Of a DNA stretch of 7,423 nucleotides, positions 1 to 5,360 are shown one piece after another (the stretch's first letter is position 1; every line of letters begins with the position of its first letter). The notes below the pieces were generated by a model. That model did not search any database and was not told the origin of the DNA. It was given only the letters and a program-made list of their open reading frames with translations. Source of the stretch: an uncultured Lachnospiraceae bacterium (GTDB lineage Bacteria > Bacillota_A > Clostridia > Lachnospirales > Lachnospiraceae); NCBI GenBank assembly GCA_902795985.1, contig CADBNG010000279.1:1-7423 (forward strand), read 5' to 3'. Position numbers and translations under genes: made by a program.

Positions 1-22
1 CCGGAAGGGACGGAGCAGGGGG

Positions 23-45
23 GCGAAGGGGACTGTCCCCTTCGC
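23..45. repeat. Palindrome next to the minus-strand DUF169 stop codon
   Basis: GCGAAGGGGAC and GTCCCCTTCGC face each other around a single central base, a perfect 11-base inverted repeat. As RNA it would fold as a 10-bp stem with a 3-base loop. It begins one base after the stop codon of the minus-strand gene, the usual place for a terminator. Read on that strand it is followed by a C-rich stretch with no U-run, so a canonical intrinsic terminator is not supported. Palindromes with a GGGGACnGTCCCC core recur in many Firmicute genomes as dispersed REP-like elements (from memory, not checked here). It could be such an element, a non-canonical terminator or an mRNA 3'-end stabiliser. Only one copy is visible in this window. 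Confidence 0.6.
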
Positions 46-46
46 G

Positions 47-868
47 TTATTTTTTGCCGGAGTCTCCGCGGTCCCAGTCGCTGCCGGTTTCCAGGCCCCA
101 GAGTTCATAGAGGCGGTTGTAGAAGGGCGGACGTTCGTAATCGTATTTCATGAAATACTGCATGTCCTGATAGCCTACTTTCATGGCGCAGATGGTGCGC
201 AGGCCGTCCAGAAGCTCGGAGACCCGGGCAGCGGGTACGCCGAGGATGATTTCGTTCTTATCGGAGAGGGCCCGTTCCTGGTCGCCGGGGTCCGGAATGG
301 CCACGGTGTATTCCCCGGTCAGCATGCTGGTGACGATGGTGTGAACGCAGGAATCGATGGCGTCGAGGGACACTTCCAGCAGTTTTCCGGTCTTATTCTT
401 GATCGCCCAGATCAGGGTGCGGAGCTGGAAGTTGTTGTCGCAGCTGATCAGGACCACGTCCGGGTCATAGGAAACGCTCTGCGCCGGCCCGACAACCGTT
501 CCGATGTATTTTCCGTAAGGAAGCATGGGAAATTTCGCGAAAAAGGCCCGGGCTTCATCGAGATCCGCAATGCCCAGATTCCTGGCGATTTCCTCGAAGG
601 CCGGAGTGGAAGGGCTGCAGTCCACATGTCCGAAGCCCACTAAAGAGGCCCAGCACCAGTGATCCTTCTTCTCCATATAGATGGTTTTTCCGTCCCTTTT
701 AGCCAGGGCCTGGGCCTGACAGTAGGCGAGATGACCGGTTGTTTCGGACGCGATCTGCGCTTCTTCCGGTATTTCTTCCGGTTTTTCGATCATTTTTACG
801 GCCTGGGGATTCAGCGTAAGCTTCAGCAGGGACTGGATCTCCATGATTTCTTCATTTAATTTCGTCAT
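47..868 (-). CDS. DUF169 (COG2043) family protein, paralog 1
   Basis: A 273-residue soluble protein with no signal peptide or membrane segment, of typical full length for DUF169. It shares with the neighbouring plus-strand paralog the blocks GHLxxCQA (residues 45-52), DHWC (69-72), PD-x5-C (136-143), QLR (148-150), DSCVH (172-176), IPDPGxxERAL (191-201) and a C-terminal FYN...WGL(D/E)TG (249-262). Cysteines 50, 72, 143 and 174 are common to both copies and could form a metal or Fe-S site; that is inference. The start is supported by GGAGGA at 875-880, six bases before the ATG. The gene is transcribed away from the second DUF169 gene and the TRAP operon. The leader between the probable -10 box (1053-1058) and the start is about 180 bases and can form several stem-loops. 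The biochemical role of DUF169 is not established, so none is assigned. Confidence 0.9.
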   Translation of the reverse strand: MTKLNEEIMEIQSLLKLTLNPQAVKMIEKPEEIPEEAQIASETTGHLAYCQAQALAKRDGKTIYMEKKDHWCWASLVGFGHVDCSPSTPAFEEIARNLGIADLDEARAFFAKFPMLPYGKYIGTVVGPAQSVSYDPDVVLISCDNNFQLRTLIWAIKNKTGKLLEVSLDAIDSCVHTIVTSMLTGEYTVAIPDPGDQERALSDKNEIILGVPAARVSELLDGLRTICAMKVGYQDMQYFMKYDYERPPFYNRLYELWGLETGSDWDRGDSGKK

Positions 869-879
869 TTTTCATCCTC

Positions 880-893
880 CGGAATCATTTCCG
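880..893 (-). promoter_or_regulatory. Small alternative hairpin touching the DUF169-1 ribosome-binding site
   Basis: CGGAA (880-884) can pair with TTCCG (889-893) around a 4-base loop. It shares bases 889-893 with the larger hairpin at 889-915, so the two cannot coexist. Its base abuts the Shine-Dalgarno sequence at 875-880 and includes one base of it. Mutually exclusive pairing next to a ribosome-binding site would fit a translational switch, but five base pairs is weak and this is only a candidate. Confidence 0.25.
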
Positions 894-915
894 CAGCGAC
901 CGGGCCGCTGCGGAA
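889..915 (-). promoter_or_regulatory. 10-bp stem-loop in the DUF169-1 leader
   Basis: TTCCGCAGCG (889-898) pairs perfectly with CGCTGCGGAA (906-915) around a 7-base loop. On the minus strand it lies eight bases upstream of the Shine-Dalgarno sequence of the DUF169-1 gene, and no U-run follows, so it is not a standard terminator. It could be a leader regulatory structure, a protein-binding operator or a transcript-stabilising hairpin. The pairing is clear; the role is inferred. Confidence 0.5.
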
Positions 916-935
916 GCAGACGTCATCCCGGCGCC

Positions 936-952
936 AGAGGCGTAAAGCCTCT
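936..952 (-). promoter_or_regulatory. 6-bp stem-loop in the DUF169-1 leader
   Basis: AGAGGC (936-941) pairs with GCCTCT (947-952) around a 5-base loop. It lies upstream of the larger leader hairpin in the minus-strand transcript. Neither strand gives a U-run after it, so it is not a terminator. It may be one element of a structured leader. Confidence 0.35.
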
Positions 953-1052
953 TAATCGGCGGCTTCGATGAGTTGCTTTTTGGTAATTTCTTATATAACC
1001 GGCATTTATTTCTTGATTTTTGGCAGATGGACGAGTAATCTCTTTACTGTTG

Positions 1053-1080
1053 ATTATACATGGGCAACGGGAAGATTGAA
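1053..1080 (-). promoter_or_regulatory. Probable promoter of the DUF169-1 gene
   Basis: The minus strand reads a perfect TATAAT (1058 down to 1053). A weak -35 candidate, TTCAAT, lies at 1080-1075 with a 16-base spacer. The perfect -10 box is the main support. Transcription would start near 1046 and leave a leader of roughly 180 bases before the ATG at 868, which contains the hairpins described above. Confidence 0.4.
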
Positions 1081-1103
1081 TAAACTTTTCGTTTTTCCAT
1101 AGA
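1076..1103 (+). promoter_or_regulatory. Weak promoter candidate for the plus-strand DUF169 gene
   Basis: TTGAAT at 1076-1081 is followed after 16 bases by CATAGA at 1098-1103. Both boxes are poor matches to the sigma-70 consensus. Its -35 box would overlap the minus-strand promoter candidate, so the two genes may share a control region. Listed because nothing better is visible upstream of the plus-strand gene. Confidence 0.2.
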
Positions 1104-1129
1104 ACTTTTTTTTGTTGGAACTGCCTGAG

Positions 1130-1148
1130 AGAAAATGGTAAATTTTCT
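1130..1148. promoter_or_regulatory. AT-rich inverted repeat, possible operator
   Basis: AGAAAAT (1130-1136) and ATTTTCT (1142-1148) form a 7-bp dyad separated by 5 bases. It lies about 75 bases upstream of the plus-strand DUF169 start. It is flanked by outer pairable arms ACTGCC (1120-1125) and GGCAGT (1165-1170). A dyad of this spacing suits a dimeric repressor site; as RNA it could instead be the tip of a leader hairpin. No regulator gene is present in the window to link to it. Confidence 0.35.
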
Positions 1149-1221
1149 TTAATGTTCAGAGTGGGGCAGTCCAGGATGCGCCGGAGCGTTCCGGTCCGAT
1201 GCAGCCGGGAAGGAATTACAG

Positions 1222-2040
1222 ATGGAAAACACAGTGGAAAACCTGAACGAACTGGGTAAAAAACTGAATGAACTGCTGATCCTGCGCTACTCACCGATCG
1301 CGCTGAAACTCCTGTATTCGGAAGAGGAGATCCCGGAGGGCGCCATCCGTCCGATGAAGGACTGTGAAGGACACCTTTCCATGTGTCAGGCCTACGCCAT
1401 GGTCCGCCGGGAAAGAAAGAGCCTTGCGATGCTGAAGGAGGACCACTGGTGCGTGTGGCCGCTGGTCTCCTATGGGCTGGTGGATCTCGACGAAGGCGAC
1501 CTGAATTATCTGGGTCCGCTTCTGTTTTTCAAAGAGAGGGAAAAGGGAATTGAATTTCTCCGGAATATATATCCCCGCCTGCAGGCAGAGCGGAAGCCCG
1601 TCGGTTTCTGCCTTGCGCCTCTTGAGAAAGCGAACTTTGTACCGGACATCATTACCGTATACTGCCGTCCCGCCCAGCTTCGGAGCATCATGATGGCGGT
1701 CCGGTTTGAAACGGGAGAAGAACTGGAGCTCAGCCTGGACAGTGTGGATTCCTGCGTCCATTCTTCCATTCCCGTCCTGAACGGGAAACCTTACAACATT
1801 ACCATTCCGGACCCCGGCGAATACGAAAGAGCCCTGACGGACGAGGATGAGATGATGTTCACCCTCCGTACCGAAAACCTCGGCGCCGTCGTCGGAAATC
1901 TGGAACAGCTCAGCCGCGCCGGATTCGGTTACCGGGAGCTGGCCTACGGACTGCAGTTCGATACGCCCCGCCCGGAGTTCTACAATAAAATGTTTGAAAA
2001 ATGGGGACTGGATACCGGTGAAATCTGGAAAAAACAGTAG
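1222..2040 (+). CDS. DUF169 (COG2043) family protein, paralog 2
   Basis: A 272-residue soluble protein, roughly one third identical by eye to the divergent paralog at 47-868 and collinear with it. It has GHLxxCQA (50-57), DHWC (74-77), PD-x5-C (141-148), QLR (152-154), DSCVH (176-180), IPDPGxxERAL (195-205) and FYN...WGLDTG (253-266). Cysteines 55, 77, 148 and 178 match the four shared with the paralog; cysteines 48 and 130 are its own. GGGAAGGA eight bases before the ATG supports the start. The TRAP small permease gene begins 71 bp downstream on the same strand with no terminator between them, so co-transcription is plausible. Function is unknown for the family. The context suggests a job connected to the imported compound, for example handling or sensing it, but that is inference. 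Confidence 0.9.
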   Translation: MENTVENLNELGKKLNELLILRYSPIALKLLYSEEEIPEGAIRPMKDCEGHLSMCQAYAMVRRERKSLAMLKEDHWCVWPLVSYGLVDLDEGDLNYLGPLLFFKEREKGIEFLRNIYPRLQAERKPVGFCLAPLEKANFVPDIITVYCRPAQLRSIMMAVRFETGEELELSLDSVDSCVHSSIPVLNGKPYNITIPDPGEYERALTDEDEMMFTLRTENLGAVVGNLEQLSRAGFGYRELAYGLQFDTPRPEFYNKMFEKWGLDTGEIWKKQ

Positions 2041-2092
2041 TTATTCGTCCGTTTCGGCATAGAATAAACTGCAACACGTCTACGAAACTATG

Positions 2093-2100
2093 AAGGGGGG
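2093..2100 (+). promoter_or_regulatory. Ribosome-binding site that fixes the dctQ TTG start
   Basis: AAGGGGGG lies 11 bases before the TTG at 2112. The same frame is closed by a TGA at 2091-2093, with no ATG or GTG between that stop and the TTG. The next in-frame methionine is residue 37, inside the first membrane helix. The TTG is therefore the only start giving a complete protein. Confidence 0.6.
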
Positions 2101-2111
2101 AACAGGGAACT

Positions 2112-2636
2112 TTGTTTAAGAAAGCCTGGAGTTATGAATACGACAATCGGCTTGAGAAAATCACCGATAAGGTTCTTCGTGTGATCAGCATCGTCGCGAT
2201 CGTTGTAACGGTTCTGATCATGTGCATTACCGTGGCCGACGTTCTTTACCGGACATTCGCGGGCAAAACGCTTGAGGGAGTCATGGAAATGACCCAGTTC
2301 GGCATGGTCTTTGTAACTTATTTTGCCATGCCGTGGGTGACCTGGCAGTTCGGCCATATCAAGGTCGATCTTCTTACGACGAAACTTCCGATGGCCGCGC
2401 AGCACGTCATTCTCGTCATAGATAAGATCGCATGCATGGCCTTTACCATTCTCATGACCTATGAGATCTGGCTGCAGGGCACACAGCAGATGAAAATGCA
2501 TGCGGTCGGGGCGATCACCCGCTGGCCTGTCTATCCTTTCTATTACATTACATCCGTTCTGATGGGTGTGGTGGCAGCTACCATGTTCGTGAATCTGCTG
2601 TCGCTGATTTTTGTCGGAAAGGAGAAGGCAAGATGA
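2112..2636 (+). CDS. dctQ: TRAP transporter small permease (DctQ family)
   Basis: A 174-residue inner-membrane protein with four predicted helices at about 24-46, 58-78, 98-119 and 143-168, the normal size and topology of the DctQ subunit. Family-like features are the VADVLYRTFAG stretch ending helix 1 (41-51), E56 and E59 before helix 2, and WQFGHIKVD (78-86) after it. DctQ partners the large permease DctM to form the ion-coupled membrane unit that accepts substrate from the DctP binding protein. Translation starts at TTG (2112). The stop codon overlaps the dctM start by four bases (ATGA), indicating translational coupling. The substrate cannot be read from this subunit. Confidence 0.93.
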   Translation: MFKKAWSYEYDNRLEKITDKVLRVISIVAIVVTVLIMCITVADVLYRTFAGKTLEGVMEMTQFGMVFVTYFAMPWVTWQFGHIKVDLLTTKLPMAAQHVILVIDKIACMAFTILMTYEIWLQGTQQMKMHAVGAITRWPVYPFYYITSVLMGVVAATMFVNLLSLIFVGKEKAR

Positions 2637-3919
2637 GTTTAACTGCAATCGGCATTCTCGGAATCGTTATTCTTCTTGTATTGATTTTCTTACGGGTCCC
2701 CGTCGGCTTTGCCATGGGCATTGTCGGTTTCTTCGGGGTCTGGTATCTGAAGGGACTGAACCAGGCCTGCATGTTTGTCGGTCTGGAACCGTATTCCCAG
2801 GTAGCGGTCTATACGTTCAGCTGTGTTCCGATGTTCGTTTTCATGGGAACCCTGATCGCCAATACCGGTATCGGAAAAGAACTGTTTGATTTCGCGTCCA
2901 GCTTCCTCGGACATATCCGGGGCGGTCTGGGCATGGCTTCCGTCGCTTCCTGCGGTATCTTTGCCGCGATCTGCGGCCACAGCCAGGCCACAGCCGTAAC
3001 CATGAGCAAGGTTGCCTATCCGGAACTGGTCCGTCACGGATATGATGAAGGCGTTTCCGCGGGAGCCCTTGCGGCCGGCGGTTCCATCGGCGTTATGATC
3101 CCGCCCAGCATGGGCTTTATCCTTTACGGCATGCTGACCCAGGAATCGATCGGCAAACTTTTCATGGCCGGCCTTCTGCCGGGTATTCTGCAGGTCGTTC
3201 TGTTCTGTGCCGTATTCGCCATCATCGGCCGGGTAAAACCGAACATGGCGCCTTCCGGACCCAAAGCCACCTGGAAGCAGAGAGGAAAGACGATCGGAAA
3301 AACCTGGCCGGTCATCGTGCTCATGATCGTCGTTCTCGGCGGCATCTATGCCGGAATCGTAACCACCACTGAGGCCGGTGCCATCGGCGCGTTCGGCGCG
3401 GTGGTCGTAGCTGCCATTGACAGACGGCTGACCCTGAAAAACATCATCGAATCCATGCGCGATGCCGTGCAGACCTGCGGTATGATCATTATGATGCTGG
3501 TCGGCGCCCATATCTTCATGCGCTTCCTGACGGCTGCGGACATCCCGAACACCTTAAATAAGATAATGGCGGAGCTGAACATGTCCAAAGGCGTCATCAT
3601 GCTGGCAATCGTTGTCGCCTACATTATCATGGGCTGTTTCCTGGATATTTTTGCAGCCATCCTGATCACTGTGCCGATTTTCTATCCGGTCATGATTTCG
3701 CTGGGATTCAACGGCATCTGGTTCGGCGTCATGGTTGTTGCCCTGATGGAAATGGCAGAGATCACACCGCCCATCGGCATGAACGTGTTCGTATTGTCCA
3801 ATGCCTGTAAGCTGCCGGTCGGTACCATTTTCAAGGGTGTTATCGGATTCATTATCGCGGATGCGGTCTTTATCCTGATCCTCTGCCTGTTCCCCAATTT
3901 CACCCTGCTTCTTCAATAA
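2633..3919 (+). CDS. dctM: TRAP transporter large permease (DctM family)
   Basis: A 428-residue polytopic membrane protein of usual DctM length that carries the transport pathway and ion coupling. Family landmarks in order are FLRVPVGFAMG (19-29), GHSQATAVTMSKVAYPEL (115-132), AAGGSIGVMIPPS (147-159), GGIYAGIVTTTEAGAIGAFGA (236-256, shown in part), GCFLDIFAAILITVPIFYPV (334-353) and EITPPIGMNVFVL (376-388). Most DctM proteins have GSS-like residues where this one has GHSQ (115-118), a possible variation at the ion or substrate site; this comparison is from memory. AAAGGAG at 2618-2624, eight bases before the ATG, and the ATGA overlap with dctQ support the start. A 55-bp gap separates it from dctP. 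Confidence 0.95.
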   Translation: MSLTAIGILGIVILLVLIFLRVPVGFAMGIVGFFGVWYLKGLNQACMFVGLEPYSQVAVYTFSCVPMFVFMGTLIANTGIGKELFDFASSFLGHIRGGLGMASVASCGIFAAICGHSQATAVTMSKVAYPELVRHGYDEGVSAGALAAGGSIGVMIPPSMGFILYGMLTQESIGKLFMAGLLPGILQVVLFCAVFAIIGRVKPNMAPSGPKATWKQRGKTIGKTWPVIVLMIVVLGGIYAGIVTTTEAGAIGAFGAVVVAAIDRRLTLKNIIESMRDAVQTCGMIIMMLVGAHIFMRFLTAADIPNTLNKIMAELNMSKGVIMLAIVVAYIIMGCFLDIFAAILITVPIFYPVMISLGFNGIWFGVMVVALMEMAEITPPIGMNVFVLSNACKLPVGTIFKGVIGFIIADAVFILILCLFPNFTLLLQ

Positions 3920-3974
3920 GTAGCCCACGGTTTGCAAGAACCATATATATAAAGCACCTTAAAGGAGGAAAAAA

Positions 3975-5159
3975 ATGAAAAAGAAAGCAATTCTTGCTAC
4001 AGTCCTTGCGATTGCCATGAGCATGTCGATCGTCTTTGCCGGCTGCGGAACCAAAGAAGAGGCCGCTCCCGCCGCTGCTGCTTCCAGCGCAAAAGAGGAA
4101 GCCGCTCCCGCTGCTGCCGCTTCCAGTGCCGCTGAAGAAGCCGCTCCCGCTGAGGAAGCTGCTCCTGCCGCTGATGGCGAAGTATACAAGATCCGTATCG
4201 GCACATGGGATTCCGAAGCGATTCCCTCCGGCCAGGCACTTGTTCATGCGATCGACTATATTAACGAAAAAGGCGGCGGCCGCATTGAGGCGACCCCCTA
4301 CTTCTCCGAGACACTGCTGACAGCTGCCGATTCTCTGACCGGTACCGCTCAGGGCCTTTGCGACATCCACTACTGGCAGATCGACCTGGTAGCCGGAACC
4401 ACCCCCGTCGCTTCCATGCTGACCCTGCCCTTCACCCAGGCGATGCCGAAGTCCCAGGGACTGACCAATGCGGTTCGTGAACTGATCCTGGACACCCCGG
4501 ACAACCCCTTCCAGGCTGAGATGGCCGATATGAACCTGACCTGGGTTACCGTTAAGGATCCCGACGGCATGTCTGTCCACCTTGTACAGGACAAACCCGT
4601 ATACGCGATCAACGACCTGCAGGGCTTAAAGCTCGAAGGTGTTGCCGAAATGAACGGCTACGTAGCGCTGGGCGGCGGCACGATCGTTGTTATGGCCCCG
4701 ACAGATTTCTATACCTCCATGGAAAAGGGCGTTGTAGACGGCTGCCTGCATCATATGGCACTGACCGATATCTTCAAGACGAATGAACTGACCAAATCCC
4801 ATACGCTCTATGGCGTAAACACCGGTATCCACTGCTGCACCGTCGGTTTCGTCGCGAACCTCGACTTCTGGAACAGCCTTCCCGAGGATATCCAGCAGAT
4901 CGTCAGAGAAGGTCTGCAGCTTTCCGAAGATGAGATGATCGCCGCCGACAACGCGATCGTGGACGACCTGATGACCCGTCTTGTGGACGAAGGCCAGATG
5001 ATCTATGAAGTTCCGGAAGAAGAAATGAACACCTGGTATGAAGCCGGCGATACCTTCGTCAACGAATGGCTCGAAGACCGTCAGGCCAGCTCTCAGTATG
5101 ACTTGAGAGAGTGGTACGACAAGTACATGGAGCTTGCCACCAAGCACATGAACGACTGA
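3975..5159 (+). CDS. dctP: TRAP transporter substrate-binding lipoprotein (DctP family)
   Basis: A 394-residue extracytoplasmic binding protein. MKKK and a hydrophobic stretch lead to FAGC with the lipidated cysteine at 24, so it is anchored to the outer face of the membrane, as expected in a Gram-positive. Residues 28-65 form a low-complexity Ala/Glu/Pro/Ser linker built from repeats. The binding domain starts near residue 70 (VYKIRIGTWD) and runs to the end, with the family-like stretches NDLQGLKLEG (213-222), APTDFYTSMEKGVVDG (241-256) and LPEDIQQIV (302-310). The position after GLK usually carries an arginine that grips the substrate carboxylate (GLK-I-R); here it is L220-E221. The substrate is therefore unknown and perhaps not a typical organic acid. 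AGGAGG at 3963-3968 gives a strong start site. A terminator follows 52 bp after the stop codon. Confidence 0.93.
   Translation: MKKKAILATVLAIAMSMSIVFAGCGTKEEAAPAAAASSAKEEAAPAAAASSAAEEAAPAEEAAPAADGEVYKIRIGTWDSEAIPSGQALVHAIDYINEKGGGRIEATPYFSETLLTAADSLTGTAQGLCDIHYWQIDLVAGTTPVASMLTLPFTQAMPKSQGLTNAVRELILDTPDNPFQAEMADMNLTWVTVKDPDGMSVHLVQDKPVYAINDLQGLKLEGVAEMNGYVALGGGTIVVMAPTDFYTSMEKGVVDGCLHHMALTDIFKTNELTKSHTLYGVNTGIHCCTVGFVANLDFWNSLPEDIQQIVREGLQLSEDEMIAADNAIVDDLMTRLVDEGQMIYEVPEEEMNTWYEAGDTFVNEWLEDRQASSQYDLREWYDKYMELATKHMND
4056..4169 (+). repeat. Imperfect repeats encoding the lipoprotein linker
   Basis: Within dctP, residues 28-65 are two copies of a 13-residue unit, EEAAPAAAASSA followed by K or A (28-40 and 41-53). 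Two shortened units EEAAPA (54-59 and 60-65) follow. The DNA copies are similar but carry synonymous differences (gcc/gct/gca), so the amplification is not very recent or has been diversified. The stretch is a flexible tether between the lipid anchor and the binding domain. Confidence 0.85.
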
Positions 5160-5178
5160 TAAAAAGAATCTTTTCAGA

Positions 5179-5198
5179 CGGCTATTGGGCTGTAGCCG
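5179..5198 (+). other. Small stem-loop before the TRAP terminator
   Basis: CGGCTA (5179-5184) pairs with TAGCCG (5193-5198) around an 8-base loop, 20 bases past the dctP stop and 14 bases before the main terminator. No U-run follows it. It may protect the 3' end of the transcript or be fortuitous. Confidence 0.25.
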
Positions 5199-5211
5199 GA
5201 AGAGAAAGGAC

Positions 5212-5248
5212 ATCCCGCCTCCCGGAATGCCGGAAGGCGGGATTTTTT
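5212..5248 (+). terminator. Intrinsic terminator of the TRAP operon
   Basis: ATCCCGCCT (5212-5220) pairs with AGGCGGGAT (5235-5243). After one C-A mismatch, CCGG (5222-5225) pairs with CCGG (5230-5233) around an AATG loop. Six T residues (5243-5248) follow at once. The GC-rich 14-position stem with a T-run is a textbook Rho-independent terminator, separating the TRAP operon from the ABC operon downstream. Confidence 0.93.
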
Positions 5249-5258
5249 AGAGGGGACG

Positions 5259-5289
5259 GGAGCGCCCGGCCGTGTGCCGAAGACGCTCC
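5259..5289. other. Stem-loop between the terminator and the ABC promoter
   Basis: GGAGCG (5259-5264) pairs with CGCTCC (5284-5289), and inside it CGGC (5267-5270) pairs with GCCG (5276-5279) around a 5-base loop. It lies upstream of the probable ABC operon promoter, so it would not be in that transcript. It may act as DNA (regulator site) or be chance in GC-rich sequence. Confidence 0.25.
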
Positions 5290-5299
5290 AAAGAGGCGG

Positions 5300-5328
5300 T
5301 TGAATTGTTGAACCATAGGGAATAATAT
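5300..5328 (+). promoter_or_regulatory. Probable promoter of the ABC operon
   Basis: TTGAAT (5300-5305) and TAATAT (5323-5328) are separated by exactly 17 bases, each matching four of six sigma-70 consensus positions. The site lies after the TRAP terminator and about 30 bases before the ATPase start codon, in a locally AT-rich patch. Placement and spacing are good; box quality is moderate. Confidence 0.45.
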
Positions 5329-5360
5329 AGTGATTAATTGTTTGACCGGAGTATTTCACC

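Larger units (their letters stand above)
869..1221. other. Divergent intergenic region between the two DUF169 genes
   Basis: A 353-bp gap with no supportable gene. The half nearer the minus-strand gene (869-952) is GC-rich and contains stem-loops at 880-893, 889-915 and 936-952. The central part (about 970-1120) is AT-rich and holds the best promoter-like boxes. The part nearer the plus-strand gene has an AT-rich inverted repeat at 1130-1148 nested inside the pairable segments ACTGCC (1120-1125) and GGCAGT (1165-1170). The plus-strand ribosome-binding site GGGAAGGA is at about 1206-1213, eight bases before the ATG at 1222. No known riboswitch consensus could be matched by eye. Confidence 0.6.

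Noticed and set aside
917..935. Stretch on the minus strand resembling the cobalamin riboswitch B12 box
   Set aside because: Only a loose match to one box; the other conserved parts of the cobalamin riboswitch are absent and the leader is short for that class.
923..1294. A 123-codon minus-strand frame covering most of the divergent intergenic region
   Set aside because: It runs through the start of the plus-strand DUF169 gene and its ribosome-binding site and has no recognisable family features. The region looks regulatory rather than coding.
2090..2119. A 9-codon ATG frame overlapping the dctQ start, possible leader peptide
   Set aside because: No Shine-Dalgarno sequence precedes the ATG, and its codons simply cover the dctQ ribosome-binding site.
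2690..3511. A 273-codon minus-strand frame opposite dctM
   Set aside because: His/Asp/Gly-rich product antisense to a well-supported DctM, with no recognisable domain.
3932..3951. TTGCAA plus TATATATA before dctP as an internal promoter
   Set aside because: The boxes are only about 6 to 8 bases apart, far too close for a sigma-70 promoter, and no -35 match lies at the right distance from the AT-rich box.
3900..4580. A 226-codon minus-strand frame opposite dctP, with Gly/Ser-rich repeats
   Set aside because: The repeats mirror the Ala/Glu codon repeats of the dctP linker, and the rest has no family features. dctP is unambiguous on the other strand.
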